From contig OY987244.1 in the NCBI GenBank assembly GCA_963920765.1, positions 27,570,358 through 27,634,357 of the forward strand: a DNA stretch of 64,000 bases, in the 5' to 3' direction. The notes under the pieces are model-generated. The model was given only the letters and a program-made list of their open reading frames with translations. It was not told the origin of the DNA and did no database searches. This document shows positions 11,901 to 24,044 of this stretch, piece by piece. The stretch's first letter is position 1, and each line of letters opens with the position of its first letter. The translations under genes and the position numbers were made by a program. This stretch comes from Ulota crispa (Eukaryota > Streptophyta > Bryopsida > Orthotrichales > Orthotrichaceae).

Positions 11901-13184
11901 TAAGCGTAACTTGACTTATATTTTTCATTTTTAACCAGCTTTCCTGAGCATGAACCAGATTTTTCTTTTATTTATAATATAACATGTTACAATTAAATTA
12001 TTTATAAGGTTGTTTTTAACTTTGTATCCAGTACTTTCAAATTCCAGGTGGGTTTTTGCAATTTTCACTGGTCAACAATACACTAAATGCCAATTCTCCC
12101 CATGCATTGAATTGAACAAGAAACTCATACGTGATGATGAAGATTTGAATTAGCTCTTGTGCCACAAGTGACCTCTTCACAACTAGAGTTATCTTCTAGA
12201 AATCATACTCCTGTATATCAATTTTGGTTAAAAGTGCTTGCTTAACCATTTAACATTCAATATACAAATGGCAACATATCTAGCATTAATAGATGGACAA
12301 CTTCAAGGCAACGCCAAACAAATCCTAGAATAATGTTCACAATTTCAACCGTATCAAAGGATGCATCGAATTGAGCTGGTTTTTAACATCAAAATTTGAG
12401 ATTGGTCTATTGTCCACAATTATTTTCGATTTGCCAAATGGGCATCTTTAAAATACACCGTGGAATAAATGTACATTACCTCAAATGTGGCGTATAAACC
12501 GTTGAAAAGGTTAAACAAGTATTTTCAACTTGATTAAGAGATGCATGTGGGGATGATATGCATAGAGTTTGAGGAGATTTTGATTCCCCTTGGTAAAAAT
12601 CCTATATTTCTCATTTTCACATGGTGGTCATTCCAAAGTTGATTCTTGGCACGTCATAAATAGTTTCTCATTTTGGTCAACGACAACAAAATCTTTATGA
12701 CTTTCCTAGATTTAAATTCTAGAATGACCACTTTGTGTAGAGAGTAATGCCATTAAGTACATTGTTGATATTGAATGCTTCTACCTTGTATTACAATTAA
12801 ATGTTTCCAAACAAACTAACCAGTTTTTATCCAATTGATTCAAATTTCAATTGAAGATTTTGGCATTTCATTTGGCTGACTTTTGACTACTGTTTCTGGG
12901 GTGGGATCTCCATCGCTCATTGGACAACTGTTGGTTGGGAATGTTGTTGTTGGTTGGGCTCAACAGGGGCGTACTTCATACTGTCGGTGCTAGACAAGTA
13001 CTACAAGAAGAACATGAGCGTGGAGCAGGCCCTGGAGTTGGTGGACAAGTGCATTTGGGAGATCGGCACCAGAATGGTGGCAGCTCCAGCCTGCTATCTC
13101 GTCAAGATCGTCGACAAGGACGGAGCTCGCCTCCTCGACCGCCATGGTAGACCTGGTGCTGACCTGGCAGATCCCATGACGTAG
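8946..13184 (+). CDS. PBD: 20S proteasome subunit beta type-2 (beta4, PBD)
   Basis: Exons 8946-9103, 9649-9772, 10790-10907 and 12967-13184 join in frame to a 205-residue protein, close to the 204 residues of Arabidopsis PBD1. The start MECLFGFVGNGF and the segments DSHKLMG, FRNGIPLTT, MLAGYDK, YYLDYIATL and VDKDGAR follow the family from end to end. All introns are GT-AG. PBD is a non-catalytic beta subunit of the inner ring of the 20S core, acting in cytosol and nucleus. It lacks the threonine propeptide site of active subunits, as expected. The C-terminus (HGRPGADLADPMT) differs from Arabidopsis. The introns hold a MULE-like MITE, a Tourist-like MITE and a partial duplication of the exon 1 boundary. 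The gene is convergent with the dehydrogenase gene. Confidence 0.93.
9088..9592 (+). repeat. Tandem duplication of the exon 1 / intron 1 junction of PBD
   Basis: About 85 bp covering the end of exon 1 and the start of intron 1 occur twice: from 9088 (AGTGGCGACCGGTGAGAC) and again from about 9506 (AGTGGCGACGGGTGACAC). Both continue into the same intron text (AGGGTTTGGAGCTTC). The MITE at 9162-9482 sits inside the first copy. The second copy keeps a GGGTGAC that could act as a decoy splice donor. Confidence 0.75.
9162..9482. mobile_element. MULE-like MITE in PBD intron 1
   Basis: TIRs of about 85 bp start GGGAAAATTTCATGG and end with the inverted match. They are flanked by a perfect 10-bp direct repeat TTTGATTTTA at 9152-9161 and 9483-9492. 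The same family forms 138-840. A 9-11 bp duplication with long TIRs is typical of Mutator-like elements. There is no coding capacity. Confidence 0.85.
10081..10470. repeat. Dispersed repeat in PBD intron 2
   Basis: This segment matches, in inverted orientation, the stretch around 39230-39520. Shared text includes TGATGCAGTAAGAAAGCAAG against CTTGCTTTCTTATTGCATCA. A third diverged copy lies around 41400-41600. The ends and superfamily were not determined. Confidence 0.6.
11070..11410. mobile_element. Tourist-like MITE in PBD intron 3
   Basis: TIRs GGGGTGGTTCACACTAT (11070) and the reverse complement ending at 11410 are flanked on both sides by TTA (11067-11069 and 11411-11413). A TTA duplication and GGGG-starting TIRs fit the PIF/Harbinger group. 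A likely relative with a similar subterminal TTCACACTATG lies at 52502-52858. Confidence 0.75.
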
Positions 13185-14387
13185 CCCACTAGCCCCCCTC
13201 TCACAAACACTTGGAAACTTGAATCAAACTGGAGCATTCCTTGTGCATAAAATGCCTTTTTTGAGCCCTCAAAGAGCCCCCAATATTGACAAAGCAAGCT
13301 ATTATTTTGGGGGTTAGGCATGCTGGCATGAGCACATAAAAAATGACTCATATCTATTGCTATCTTGCATGGACCTTGGTCACATGTACAATTTGAAACA
13401 ATTCAAAAAGCATTGCACTCATAAAATATGTAAATGAACTCACTAGTCACTATCCAAGTACAATAATGTTTAGCTAAGATGAAGGTGCCTAGACAAGAAA
13501 AAGGTTCATCTTAAGAAAGCATTTGTTGTAGCCAAATACCCCTTGCCTACTAAACCTACTAGGCTACTTCCAAGTTAAGGACAATGATCTTACCCAAGCA
13601 TTTTTTTTACATAGGTTCATCTTAGCCAAGCACTTCTATACTTCACTCATCTATACAAATAGAGTAAAATAAAATTCATGATTCTATTGTACCCACATCA
13701 ATGAGATTTTGCCATCACATTTTGTTTGATCAAATGTTATAATCTCCCATCTCCTAGGGTCAATTTGCTCTCAAAATTTGCAAGTCATTTTTAAGTAGGT
13801 TTTCCGCTGTTTTTAATGATGATCACTTTTTGTGGATCATCCACTTGACTGAGATACAATGCATCTAAGTTGTAGGTCTCCCAAAAACCTGATTTTGGTG
13901 AAAATGGCCTGGGCTCTTGGGGGTTAAGTTAAAAACATGGCTCAACTATTCTAGTCACCACCCCCATTTGCATTGCATAATGTTGTTGTATGATGCGTGA
14001 AAACATGAGGATTTTGGCTTTTGACTAATGCTACAACTCACAAATTCTTTAAATGCTCAACTTCTACCCACCTCACAAGAACAAGCAAGACTCAAATCAA
14101 TATACAATACCTAAAGGTTATGAGATGTCAAGCAATCCTACTCAAAGAAATAATGTCCAAATTTCCTACTTTTTAGGACTTTTTAGTTGATCCAAGGACT
14201 TGCACCAAACAGAGTATGAGCAAAACTATTTTTCAAGGTACACAATAGTGCAAATACAATAACATTTCAAACTGCAATAAATTTTTAAGTGAATGCGAAT
14301 AGTATAACATTGATAAATTAGCGTCACCCACAATAATAGGATAAATTAGAGGTAACTAATGAGCCAGTAATAAAGGAATCTCAAACA
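13185..14387. other. Intergenic DNA between convergent genes
   Basis: This should contain the 3' ends of the proteasome and dehydrogenase transcripts. It is otherwise AT-rich. A GGGGGTTAAGTTAA near 13917-13930 resembles an orphan right end of a TTAA-type element, but I found no matching left end. Confidence 0.4.
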
Positions 14388-17300
14388 CTACGCTTGGCGA
14401 ACCTCAGTAATTTTCTTGTCGTCGTACTCAAAAATGGCAGATGGAGGCAGAAGGCCTGCAGAGATCTTGTGGACAGTTGCAAACAGTGGGAACTTTTCCT
14501 CCCACTCCCGTGCCCTCATCACTTCAAACACTTCAGCAGCTGTTAACACCCCCTGTAAATAAAAAACCCTCCAATATAAAAAAGACCATTAAAAACTCAG
14601 GTTTTGATCAAAAGACAGGAACAAGATATCTTATAAGTAAAAAAAACATAAGGTCCTACTTTCTGAAATATACTTCTCCTAGCTTAGCTTGGCTTGGCTT
14701 GTAACCTAGAAGTAAACGAAAGTGCTCATATCAAAGACCCTACATCCTGTTACTAAGCTATTAGATATACTTTGTATAAGTTTCCTCTAATCCCGTGCAT
14801 GGATCTTAAATAATCTTTGCTATGTTCCGCTCATTAAACGCTATTGTCAAGAAATCATTGTCCTTTCTCGATAGTTTCTGATATCTTTGTAGATACAATA
14901 TTTCCTTTGCTTGTCATGAAATCTTCAACGAGATTAAAAGTAAAGAAGAAAACCTATAATTCAAACTACAATGGCTCTTGTGATGACAAACAAAAGAAAA
15001 AGGTTATCCAAAATTCCCATGTAGAATGGTCATGGTGGTCATTGACAACGACAAAGGACGAAGGAGAGAGGTAAACAAGCGTTAAAATTTGAAGTATAAA
15101 TCGTGACTTTGATTAAGAACTGGTTTAGAGAGCTCACTTGAAGCTTTTGCCCTCCCAGTAATTCTGTCTCAAGTTCTTCAAAAGACCTGGCACGGTATCA
15201 CCAGGCTTGGTTGGGTAAACGAGGGTGAAAAAACAGCAAGGTACTCATGCTGAAATGGAAGAAATAAGAACTATAACATTGGCTTACGACCAGTATGAAT
15301 AAAGAATGTTGCAAATGAACCTTTTACTGGAGTTAACTCTATTAAATGTATTATAAATAACAGCCCTTAATGTATGAAACGAAATTTGTTGAGAATTGTT
15401 TTAGAGGCATTGGTGCTACTAAGGAAAGATAATGTGTTCAATTCTGGAAGCATAACGATTCATATCATCCACGGACCTCTTTCCACCGCTTCGGGCAAAT
15501 GCTGCAGCAACTTTTCTGTTACGTCCCGCAACTGCAAAAACACCATGTATACAAAAAGATTAATGACCGTGACATTAGCGGTACCCTTGACATAAAAAAA
15601 TAACTCCACGTATTTGGTCACTGAATTCAATTCAAATACCCAGATAATTGACCAATCCATGTGTCAAAAGTCACACAACCATCTAGGTTTAGAAATTGTA
15701 TCAGTAAGTTGGTTTTACGTAAATATTCAAGTGGGACGCCACTGGGATTTGGTTAGTTCGTTTGACGTCTGGTTTTTATGGATATTTGTTTAAGGTATAT
15801 TGTGTCATGATTTTACAATAGGCCGAGAAATTACAGCAACTTGTGATGAGGTCCGCTACGCCACAACTCTCAAAGAATGTTGCATCACGGACAGTTGGAC
15901 AAAGCGATTTCGATAACCCCTTCATCTCTTGCAGCCCTATTCGAATGATAGCTGCCTGCATATTCCAACACGTACAAGCAAATCGGTCAACAACGGATAG
16001 ACACTAGAAGAAACTCTGCAAATTTGGTCCCTGAATTCCTTGTAGTTCCCAAATAGTTCAGCATCTTCATATCAGAAATCCATGCACTTGTCAAGATTCA
16101 AAGCCTGCCAACAAGATTTTTGTGTTTTGTAGCACAATTTTGATAAAAATTGTACAGAAGCCAAAGTTCTTCAAAATTTTGCAACAATAGATGCAGTAAA
16201 CTAAGAATGCTCGGAGTCCACTGACTATAGATTTTTTTTTAATGTCAAGAATGAGAACATGAGTACACCAGGGATCCAAATCCTTGAGGAGAAATTTAGG
16301 ATACAGGGACAGTTTCAAAGGTACACTACTTGCTTAAGAAAACTGAAAGTTGATCATAAACCAAACCTTGGTGTTACTGCCCATCCCTAAGCCATCCACA
16401 TATCCTGCACATAACCATTGATTATTTTTTGGATATTAGGTAAATGAAAGCACATGCGTAACTATTATGAAGTACACACTTTCAATTTCATGAAAACTCC
16501 TAGGTTCACTCGGGTTGTTTCAGCGTGTCCAAATGGCTAGAAGTGGCCACTTCTATATCTGGCATTTCTTCTTTAAAATTTCAAGAAAGGTAACAAAATG
16601 TGCCAATAGAAGGAAGAAGCCATGCCCTTTTGAACAACTTCAATATATAATAAAAGCTACTACAATCGATTACAAGCCTCCAAAGTGCGAATTCTGATTT
16701 TTAGCTTGAGCAAGTGGGAGCTAATAGACGAAATGACTGATCCATGCACACAGAAATCGACAATTACCAGCGGCTACCGCCACAATATTCTTCAATGTAC
16801 CACAAAGCTCGACTCCTTCAACATCTTGCACCTACAAAAGAAGACGCTGCATGTGCTGTCAAGAGAAAAGATATACAAAAACATATTTAGACAAACTAAA
16901 ACCAAAGCACTTGAAGCACAAAACTATGAAGAAGTTAATAAAGTATTATTTTTGAATCTTTCCTGTAATTTATACGAAGGTCTCCTAGTACTCACAATGC
17001 TTGCACACAGTCTCCCTATGATACATAGAGATTCTTCTATATAATCACAATGAACACAAGGAGACACCCCTATGGAAAGGATTCTCTTGACAGTCTAGTT
17101 TTACCAAAACCTTGCTAATATCATCATCTGTAAGTGCTTAGCTTAGATCCAGTGAGATGGGCTTACAGCTGAAACACGGAAGTAGGGAGCATGAAAAGCT
17201 TCAATCCAAGTATCAGCCACGCTCTTATCTGATCGGTAGCCAACAGTTGCTTCACTGAATTCTTCCGATCCCACCTAAAATTCACACTTGTACTATTAGT

Positions 17301-19672
17301 GGAACAGAGTTGAAGGACTCATGAAATATGATATCAGTATATAAAAAACTGGATGCTTTACAGCATAATTACTGAAAAAGCACGATTTTCATTAATATTA
17401 GACTATTTCAAGAACTATTTTGCAGCATTGAAGTAAGAATCTTCCTCGTGGCAAGGTCTCCTATGAATCGCATTGATCATACGTGTTGCTCACTATGTAT
17501 CACATGCCTAAAAGTCCCTAAAATAGTCTAATTTAATAAAAAATATATGTTTCAAAGCATAGAACAGGCAAACTTAGATTTGCACAGCTACACAAAATTC
17601 AACATTCTTGTATAAAATACAATAACTGCCCTGTTGAAGGTTGTCAAAAAAACTACTTCGACATTTATTATTAATGAGAAGGTTTTTAACCAGTAACGGT
17701 GCGTAACGCACACCTCGTTCGCAATATTTGCCCCCATGAGTACCGAGCAGTCAAGACCTAGATTCTCAGTGATTAGTTTCGACATCATGACTGGGCCATC
17801 TGGTTTCACCTTCAATACCACGTGGACTTCACAAATCAGTGAAAACTACTACAACAATGCATATCGCTGGATATCCAAACGCAAAGAGGAAATCAATAAT
17901 ACAAAAAAAAATTGTGCTTCAGAAGGTTACCACATACGCAAACTCTATGTCCAAAATAAATCTTGGTCAAACTCGATAGTAGACTCAACATCAAGGGCTT
18001 GATTTTGAACATGATTAAGAAAAATGAAGAACAGGGAAAATAGTTTCAAATACCTCCATTCCTTTTATGAGAGATATAGCCTTAGCATTAGGATCGACTT
18101 TGCCCTTGAGTTGCTCGAAAATCGGATCAACAAATTGATGTGGCGTACAAAAAACTAACATTGTTGCATCCTTTACTGATGATCCCTTGCAAACAACGGC
18201 GATGTCAGTCGCAGATTACCAGCTTTGAATTTTTTTTGTAGATTCTGTACACAGAGTTCTACTAAATTTCCAAGTAATTGACCATTGGTGTGCCAAAACA
18301 TCAAAATACATTCATAATCTGTGCTACCAGGGAATTCTTTTCAAGCAGTCCATCCGTCATCGTGCAAAAACTGGAGTTTCACAAGGGTGGTACAATAGTG
18401 AATAGAAGGAACTACTGCACAAATGAGTATGGGATTTCTTCAAATGATTGGAAGAAATTAGAAGTTAACCCAGCCAAGATTCAGGATCCACATATAAAAA
18501 TAGGTATGTGTAAGAGCAGTCCAACATATTGCAGAAAGAAACCACCAAGAATTTCCTTAAATGGCAAGCAGTTTTGACGAGTTACCAGCGCTCTCCAGAT
18601 TTGAGTCCGCGATGACGTTGGAACCGAGATCTATATTTGGTAGATACTTGACATTTTGCTGCTCATGGTACAGAAACAGCCAATAAGACAATAGAACAAA
18701 AACACCGTTAAATCAAAGGGAAAACCGAACTGATATAATGATTCGATTCAAAATGCAGAAACAAGCAGGGTCAGTACTGCACTGAAGAAAGAACCTTTCA
18801 CAGGAAATCCTGAAAACAAAAACTTCTACTATTGCATTTAAGAATGCCTGTCATCACAAGGCCTCAAACCAGTCGTAATTCTGACCTTCTTCTCATTGAT
18901 TACTTGTGTGAGACTCGCCCCACTGTCCAAAAACTCCTCGTGCACAAACATTCGCACTTCATCTGTCACATCATGTCCCCAGAGCATCAGTGCAGGGCGT
19001 GCACATGCCAATGAAAGAACCACCATCTCAAAATTCTCCCACCAGTAGAAAAACGTTAACCATAATCTAATGCCTTAGGTTATTTAAAATGAATATAGCC
19101 AGTTGAACGTGAGCTTGCAGACCTCCTAAAATCTAAAATCGTGCAGAATTAATAAATATTGACTTTGAAAATGTTCACCTCAACATTGCAACTCATGTAC
19201 GTTTTAGGTCACCTACTAAAAATTTTGAAACCTGACAGGGTTTACGTACAGTACCTATATAAGGCATACTTTGGTGCATTGCAACAGCTGACAAGAACCA
19301 GTAAAAAGTTGGACGTAGAATCAACATATCAAGTGTTTCTTTGAGGTGTGGTTACATTACGTTTGCACAAGAATATTCACATGCAGTTGTTGTAACTCAC
19401 ATACCATGAAAACGTGAGTTCAAAAGGGCATTTGTCGCCACAAGCTTTGCTGCGACAGAACCCCAATTCCCACTCCCAATCACTGCAATTTTTTCCTGTT
19501 TCACTTTCTCTTCGCCATTTCCAGATGACGCCCGTATCGACATCGATTGAATGAGGTCGTATCCAGATGAGCGTCCTTTGGGGAATACTGAGATGCTTCT
19601 AGCCTTGAAAAGAATTGCAGATCCACTCATTGCCCCTGAGAAGACATCAAGTCCATTACATAAGCTCTTCAT
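14388..19672 (-). CDS. NAD+-dependent glycerol-3-phosphate dehydrogenase, plastid GPDHp-like
   Basis: Twelve exons on the minus strand join in frame to 411 residues: 19672-19405, 18962-18886, 18658-18586, 18175-18054, 17809-17714, 17274-17167, 16831-16768, 16404-16367, 15955-15835, 15531-15477, 15186-15138, 14552-14388. Every junction is GT-AG. The enzyme interconverts dihydroxyacetone phosphate and glycerol-3-phosphate, a precursor of glycerolipids. The NAD-binding loop GSGNWGS lies at residues 66-72, the catalytic lysine of CGTLKN is Lys262, and ESCGVADLIT and AGRNRKVA follow in the C-terminal domain. Downstream of the NAD loop it tracks the Arabidopsis At5g40610 type. The first 60 residues are Ser/Arg-rich with few acidic residues, which suits a transit peptide, though this is inferred. 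The ATG at 19672 directly follows a good acceptor (TTTTTATCCTCCTCAG), so a leader intron is likely. Confidence 0.93.
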
Positions 19673-20452
19673 AGCTGAGGAGGATAAAAATAAGTTTAAA
19701 AAATTTAAAAATATCGTCCCTAAATGTTCAACCAAACTCCATCAAAGGTGTCGACCTCCGGAAACAAAACTACAAAGCTAACTTCCAAGCTCAGGAACAT
19801 GAAGCGTTGTTGTTTTAGGGCGAATCTTGAAGGCTCCTACGGAGAAATTCAAAAATGGCAGCTCATGAATTCCAAAGAATCTACTACGCAGCTCATGAAA
19901 TCAAACTTTTCAAGTCCGATCATACGTGAGACTCTCCGCCAGTCCACTGCACGGGGATTTTCTATGCGATTTCAACTATGAACCTCACATTTCCCACCTA
20001 TGTTTACAATAAGAAAATTATTCAGAGCACTGCTCAAAAAGAAGATTTAAGAAAACTACCATCTGTGGAAGTTTCATAAGGTAATGCGAGATATTGATGG
20101 TGAATTTGTAATGTTATGAAACCCTGGACCTCACAACAACACCGACAAACCAGTAAACCCTAATGTCGCTCAAAAGCAACGGTTGAAAAAGGCGAAAATC
20201 AAAGAAAGCAAGCAAGCAAGCGATCCATGCCAAACCAAAACCTACCTCCTAAATCAAGCCATGCGCGGTCCACAGCTGGCTGGCACAACACCAGTACTTC
20301 CGACTTCCGAGCTTGAAAAAGCTACTACACGGCAAGATATGAGCTGATTCAGCGAAACGGCTCATGCAGAAACATACACAACACCGAATTGTAACAGACT
20401 TGCACATTAAAATTTCTCACATGTCGCTAAGATTAAAAACACCTCATCCAAA
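19673..20452 (-). promoter_or_regulatory. Leader and proximal upstream region of the dehydrogenase gene
   Basis: A splice acceptor at 19675-19676 just before the start codon suggests that a 5' UTR exon lies further upstream in this stretch or beyond. I cannot fix its donor or the transcription start. Confidence 0.35.
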
Positions 20453-21104
20453 ATAACCGCATAGCTACGAAGAATCAGAACATTCTCAGCGTCAAATCTG
20501 AACATCCTCAGCGTCAAATCAGAATTTCTAGCACAATTAGAAGTGTTCTTACCAGATTTGGCAGTGCTTCTAGAACATTTAGCAAACTTGAGCTTAGCAA
20601 GAAAATCAAGAAAATTAAGAGAATCACAATTAGGACCACAGGTGGACACTCCGACGTCGTGCTCACAGTTATGGCTGAATTCAGCAAAAGATCTATAAAA
20701 GCCGTCATTGCTACCCTAAAGAAAATGTGATACTGATAACTCACTGAATGAAGCGTTGGAGTTGATGCACGTTTGGTAATGTTTTCAGCAACTTGAGGTA
20801 ATTCTAACCGCATAAATACAAAAAATCTCAACATTCTCAGCGTCAAATCAGAATTTCTAGCACAAATAGAAGTGTTCTTAACAGATTTAGCAGTGCTTAG
20901 AACATTTAGCAGCTTGAGCTTATCAAGAAAATCACGATTAGGTCCACTGGTGGACACTCTCCGACGCCGTGCTCACAGTTGAGGCTGAATTCAGCAAAAG
21001 ATCTATAAAAGCCGTCATTGCTACCCTAAAGAAAATGTGATGACTTACAGAATGAAGCTTGGATTTGATGCACGTTTGGTAGTGATTTCAGCAACTTGAG
21101 GTAG
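20453..21104. repeat. Tandem duplication upstream of the dehydrogenase gene
   Basis: Two direct copies of about 300-350 bp (20453-20804 and 20805-21104) share long near-identical runs, for example AGCAAAAGATCTATAAAAGC and CAGCGTCAAATCAGAATTTC. The first has an extra internal doubling of TCAGCGTCAAATC. On the minus strand both copies hold a plausible splice donor (GTGAGT and GTAAGT) at the same relative place, so duplicated 5' exons are possible. Confidence 0.7.
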
Positions 21105-21370
21105 TTCTCGACATCGCGCGTGAGATCCTTGCTCCGAAGCTGGAATGCAAAAAACACTGATGCATGCGTGGAAATCCGCGTTTTGATTCCCCCGTAGCCG
21201 TCGCGAGTTGCGTCTCCACTGAGCAGGATTCTTCATGTCTTCGCATGCCGAAGCAGGTAAAAGGTACGATCAGTGTTCGGGGTGAAAATTTTAGCTTCAC
21301 CAGTGAAAATCCGGTCGCGATGAACCGGGGGCCAGGATGAACTGAGACCCTCATTGCCCTTTTCCTCGAC

Positions 21371-21622
21371 GGATGAATGAGGCCGGATGAATGAAGCCGG
21401 ATGAATAGAACTGGATGAATAGAACCGGATGAATAGAGCCGGATGAATAGAACCGGATGAATAGGACCGGATGAATAGGACCGGATGAATAGAACCGGAT
21501 GAATAGGGCCGGATGAATAGGGCCAGATGAATAGGGCCGGATGAATAGGGCCGGATGAATAGGGCCGGATGAATAGGGCCGGATGAATAGGGCCGGATGA
21601 ATAGAACCGGATGGATGGGGCC
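21371..21622. repeat. 14-bp minisatellite, 18 units
   Basis: Eighteen consecutive 14-bp units (consensus GGATGAATAGGGCC, with AGAACC, AGGACC and similar variants) run without a break. Variants cluster: the distal units are mostly AGGGCC and the proximal ones mostly AGAACC. Because three units make 42 nt, all minus-strand frames give 14-residue peptide repeats, which explains the open frame at 21088-21693. Confidence 0.95.
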
Positions 21623-23268
21623 GGGAGCTCAGTGGATTCCTTTCTGCGGTTGTGGGGCCAGGGTGAAATTGCTCCGTTTTTTCGTATTTCCATAATTTCT
21701 GGGAGTTCTTGAATTTACCATTAGCCCCTGAGCGCCCAGGCCATCATATATTCACTCAAATCCATACCCTTGTGTACTTAGTCCAATAAAAGTATTACTT
21801 AAATACAATCAAATAGCTTGAATTTTTTTAAGTGGTAGTAGACACATGCCTAAAGGTACATGAAAAAGTACAAGTCTTTTTACTTTACCATAAAGAAGAA
21901 GATAAGAGGCAAACGTGGACATTTTTCAAAACTGAGCACCCTGTTTTAAGGTCCTAGGGCACTCAAGTATTAGGAGATTGAATTTGGAAATTTTGACTTC
22001 ACATTTGGATTCAGATGTCCTAATTTTATCTAGAATTCCGGAGGAGGATATAATTGAACATTACAAAGATAGCGGTAGTTTTTTTCTTTGATCTTTGCTT
22101 GAAAATTACATAAATTTCCCATCTTGGCCCAAAAACTTGGATGTGCAATGTGTACAAAGCACTGTGGCCCCTTTCATCCAAGCAGGGGGCACTGAGGGGG
22201 TCAATTCATCCCATGTGTGAACGGGCTGAGGTTCAATGGCATGCCTTTATGTAGGGCTAGGGTAGAAAATCTCAACTTTTTCATTGCCCAAAAAATGTGA
22301 GAGTTTAGATATTTACTATCATGAGAATGAATTTGGGAATATTGAATTTAGATTTGGATTTGGAGACCCTAATTTAGTCTAAAACTCTTGAAGAGGATGT
22401 CATTGAACAACTCAAAATTAGGAGCAAATTATTACTCTTATTCTAGTTTGTAAAAACTATGAGATTTTGCCATTAGTCCCATCATATGACATGTCATCCA
22501 ACCCCAGTCGTGGTGAATTGGCCTCCGCATTGTCCCCCACTTAGATGAATGGGGCCAAGAGGCTCTACCTACTACTCATCCATGTTTTGGGGGCAAGGGC
22601 CATAATGTTATGCTTTTCTGTAGATAAGGATAAAAGTAATAAGTTGTCCGACCTATTTTGATGGTGTTTGGTTGTATCCTCCTCCACAATTCTAAACTAT
22701 ATTGAGGTCTCTTGATTCAAATGTGAAATCAAAATTCCCAAACTCAATCTCTTGATGATAAATTTTCAAACTCTTACAGTTTTTGAAATATGAAAAAGCT
22801 TTGCTTTTTCTCCTTGATCTTGCAAACTCATAAAATAGTTGACGAAGCTCCCGGCCCATTCATCTAGATGGGGAAATTGAGGGGGTCAATACAACCTATC
22901 TTTAAATTTTGACATTTCCCATTTTCAACCAAATTTTCACAAGCAAGCACTAGTTCTTATCATATGAATTTCCTACATTCATATTGTGATATACTATAAT
23001 TCATTTTTTCAAAAAAGTGAGCCAGATTTTAATTTGGTAGTTTCAAGTTTCAACCTAATTTTTACAATTTCAACCGACTGACAATATACTAAATGTTGAT
23101 TCTCCTCAAACCTTGGGTGAGACAACCTATAATGTGCTTTACAAAAAAAAACCATAAAATCAAATACGCATAAATAATTATAGAATAAATTTTATAAATG
23201 AGATAAAATAACAGAAGTTTAGTTAAAGTTAGTCCCATTTTGCAAACACTTATGGGAAAATTGTAGGG

Positions 23269-23371
23269 TAAGGGCCTCACAAGGACATTCTCATGTTTGA
23301 GTCACTGGGAACAAGGGCAAAGTCCAAGTAATTAGTGGCACAAATGTGAGATTGCCTTGTGTGAGGCCCTT
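23269..23371. mobile_element. Small foldback element
   Basis: TAAGGGCCTCACAAGG at the left is matched by the inverted CCTTGTGTGAGGCCCTTA at the right about 100 bp apart. One arm is also found inverted near 10500-10590 in PBD intron 2 (GTGAGGCCCTTACCCTAC). A superfamily cannot be given. Confidence 0.45.
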
Positions 23372-23513
23372 AGACTAAATATATGTTGGTTGAAGCAAAG
23401 ATAATGGTGCTTGGATAAGCTCAGCCTTTGTAATAGAAATGTTTAGATAGTGTCAAGGTCCCCATTGTTTTTTTTGTTCAAGATTAATTCAATGGAGTGT
23501 TTCTTTAAAGTCA

Positions 23514-23950
23514 ACTACACGAATAATGGTATTTAGTGTTATGTTACCAATAGCACTTGTTACCTGCATTTTTACTTCACCCACTCTAAATCCCAACTAG
23601 TTTGCATTTGGAGTTGCCTTCATTTTGTGTACATCACTCTTTGTTGCCTCCTCTTCTTATCTTGAATCCCTTGTAGACTAGGATGTTGGCTATAAAAATG
23701 GGAATTTGTGTTAGTTGTCTAAATATTAACTCATAAATTTAATATATATATTTTTTGTTATAATAAAAATGAACCAATTTCTAACACTAAATGTAAACTT
23801 GTATAAAAAATGTTTTTCCAAAAATTACCATAGTCCACAAATAGTGTATACATTGACATTTAGTGTTGGTAACATTAAGAGGATTGTTGACATTTAGTGT
23901 TGGGGTTTGTAATTAGTGTTGCCAACACTAACTACCATTATTAGTGTAGT
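23514..23950. mobile_element. MITE-like element with 27-bp inverted ends
   Basis: The left end ACTACACGAATAATGGTA and the right end, read inverted as ACTACACTAATAATGGTA, differ by one base and continue similar into TTAGTGTT. The interior holds repeats of ACATTTAGTGTTG. The target duplication is unclear. Confidence 0.5.
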
Positions 23951-24044
23951 ATGGCCATGTGCCGTTGGCCCAATTTTCACCCCATGCCCCTCATGTCATC
24001 TCCCCATGCCACCTGTAGTCAAATTTGTACTATATTTCACTTAA

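Larger units (their letters stand above)
21623..24040. other. Gene-free AT-rich region with diverged repeats
   Basis: A segment of about 110 bp occurs three times: direct copies near 21960-22065 and 22300-22420, and an inverted copy near 22670-22795. A TTAGCCCCTGAGCGCCC at about 21719 looks like the left end of a TTAA-type element, but no partner end was found. I see no gene here. Confidence 0.45.

Noticed and set aside
19673..19735. Extension of the dehydrogenase frame upstream of the ATG at 19672
   Set aside because: The added codons come from the pyrimidine-rich intron end (TTTTTATCCTCCTCAG) and no ATG opens them.
21088..21693. A minus-strand protein with 14-residue repeats
   Set aside because: The repeats are an automatic result of a 14-bp minisatellite read in any frame. 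There is no independent sign of coding.
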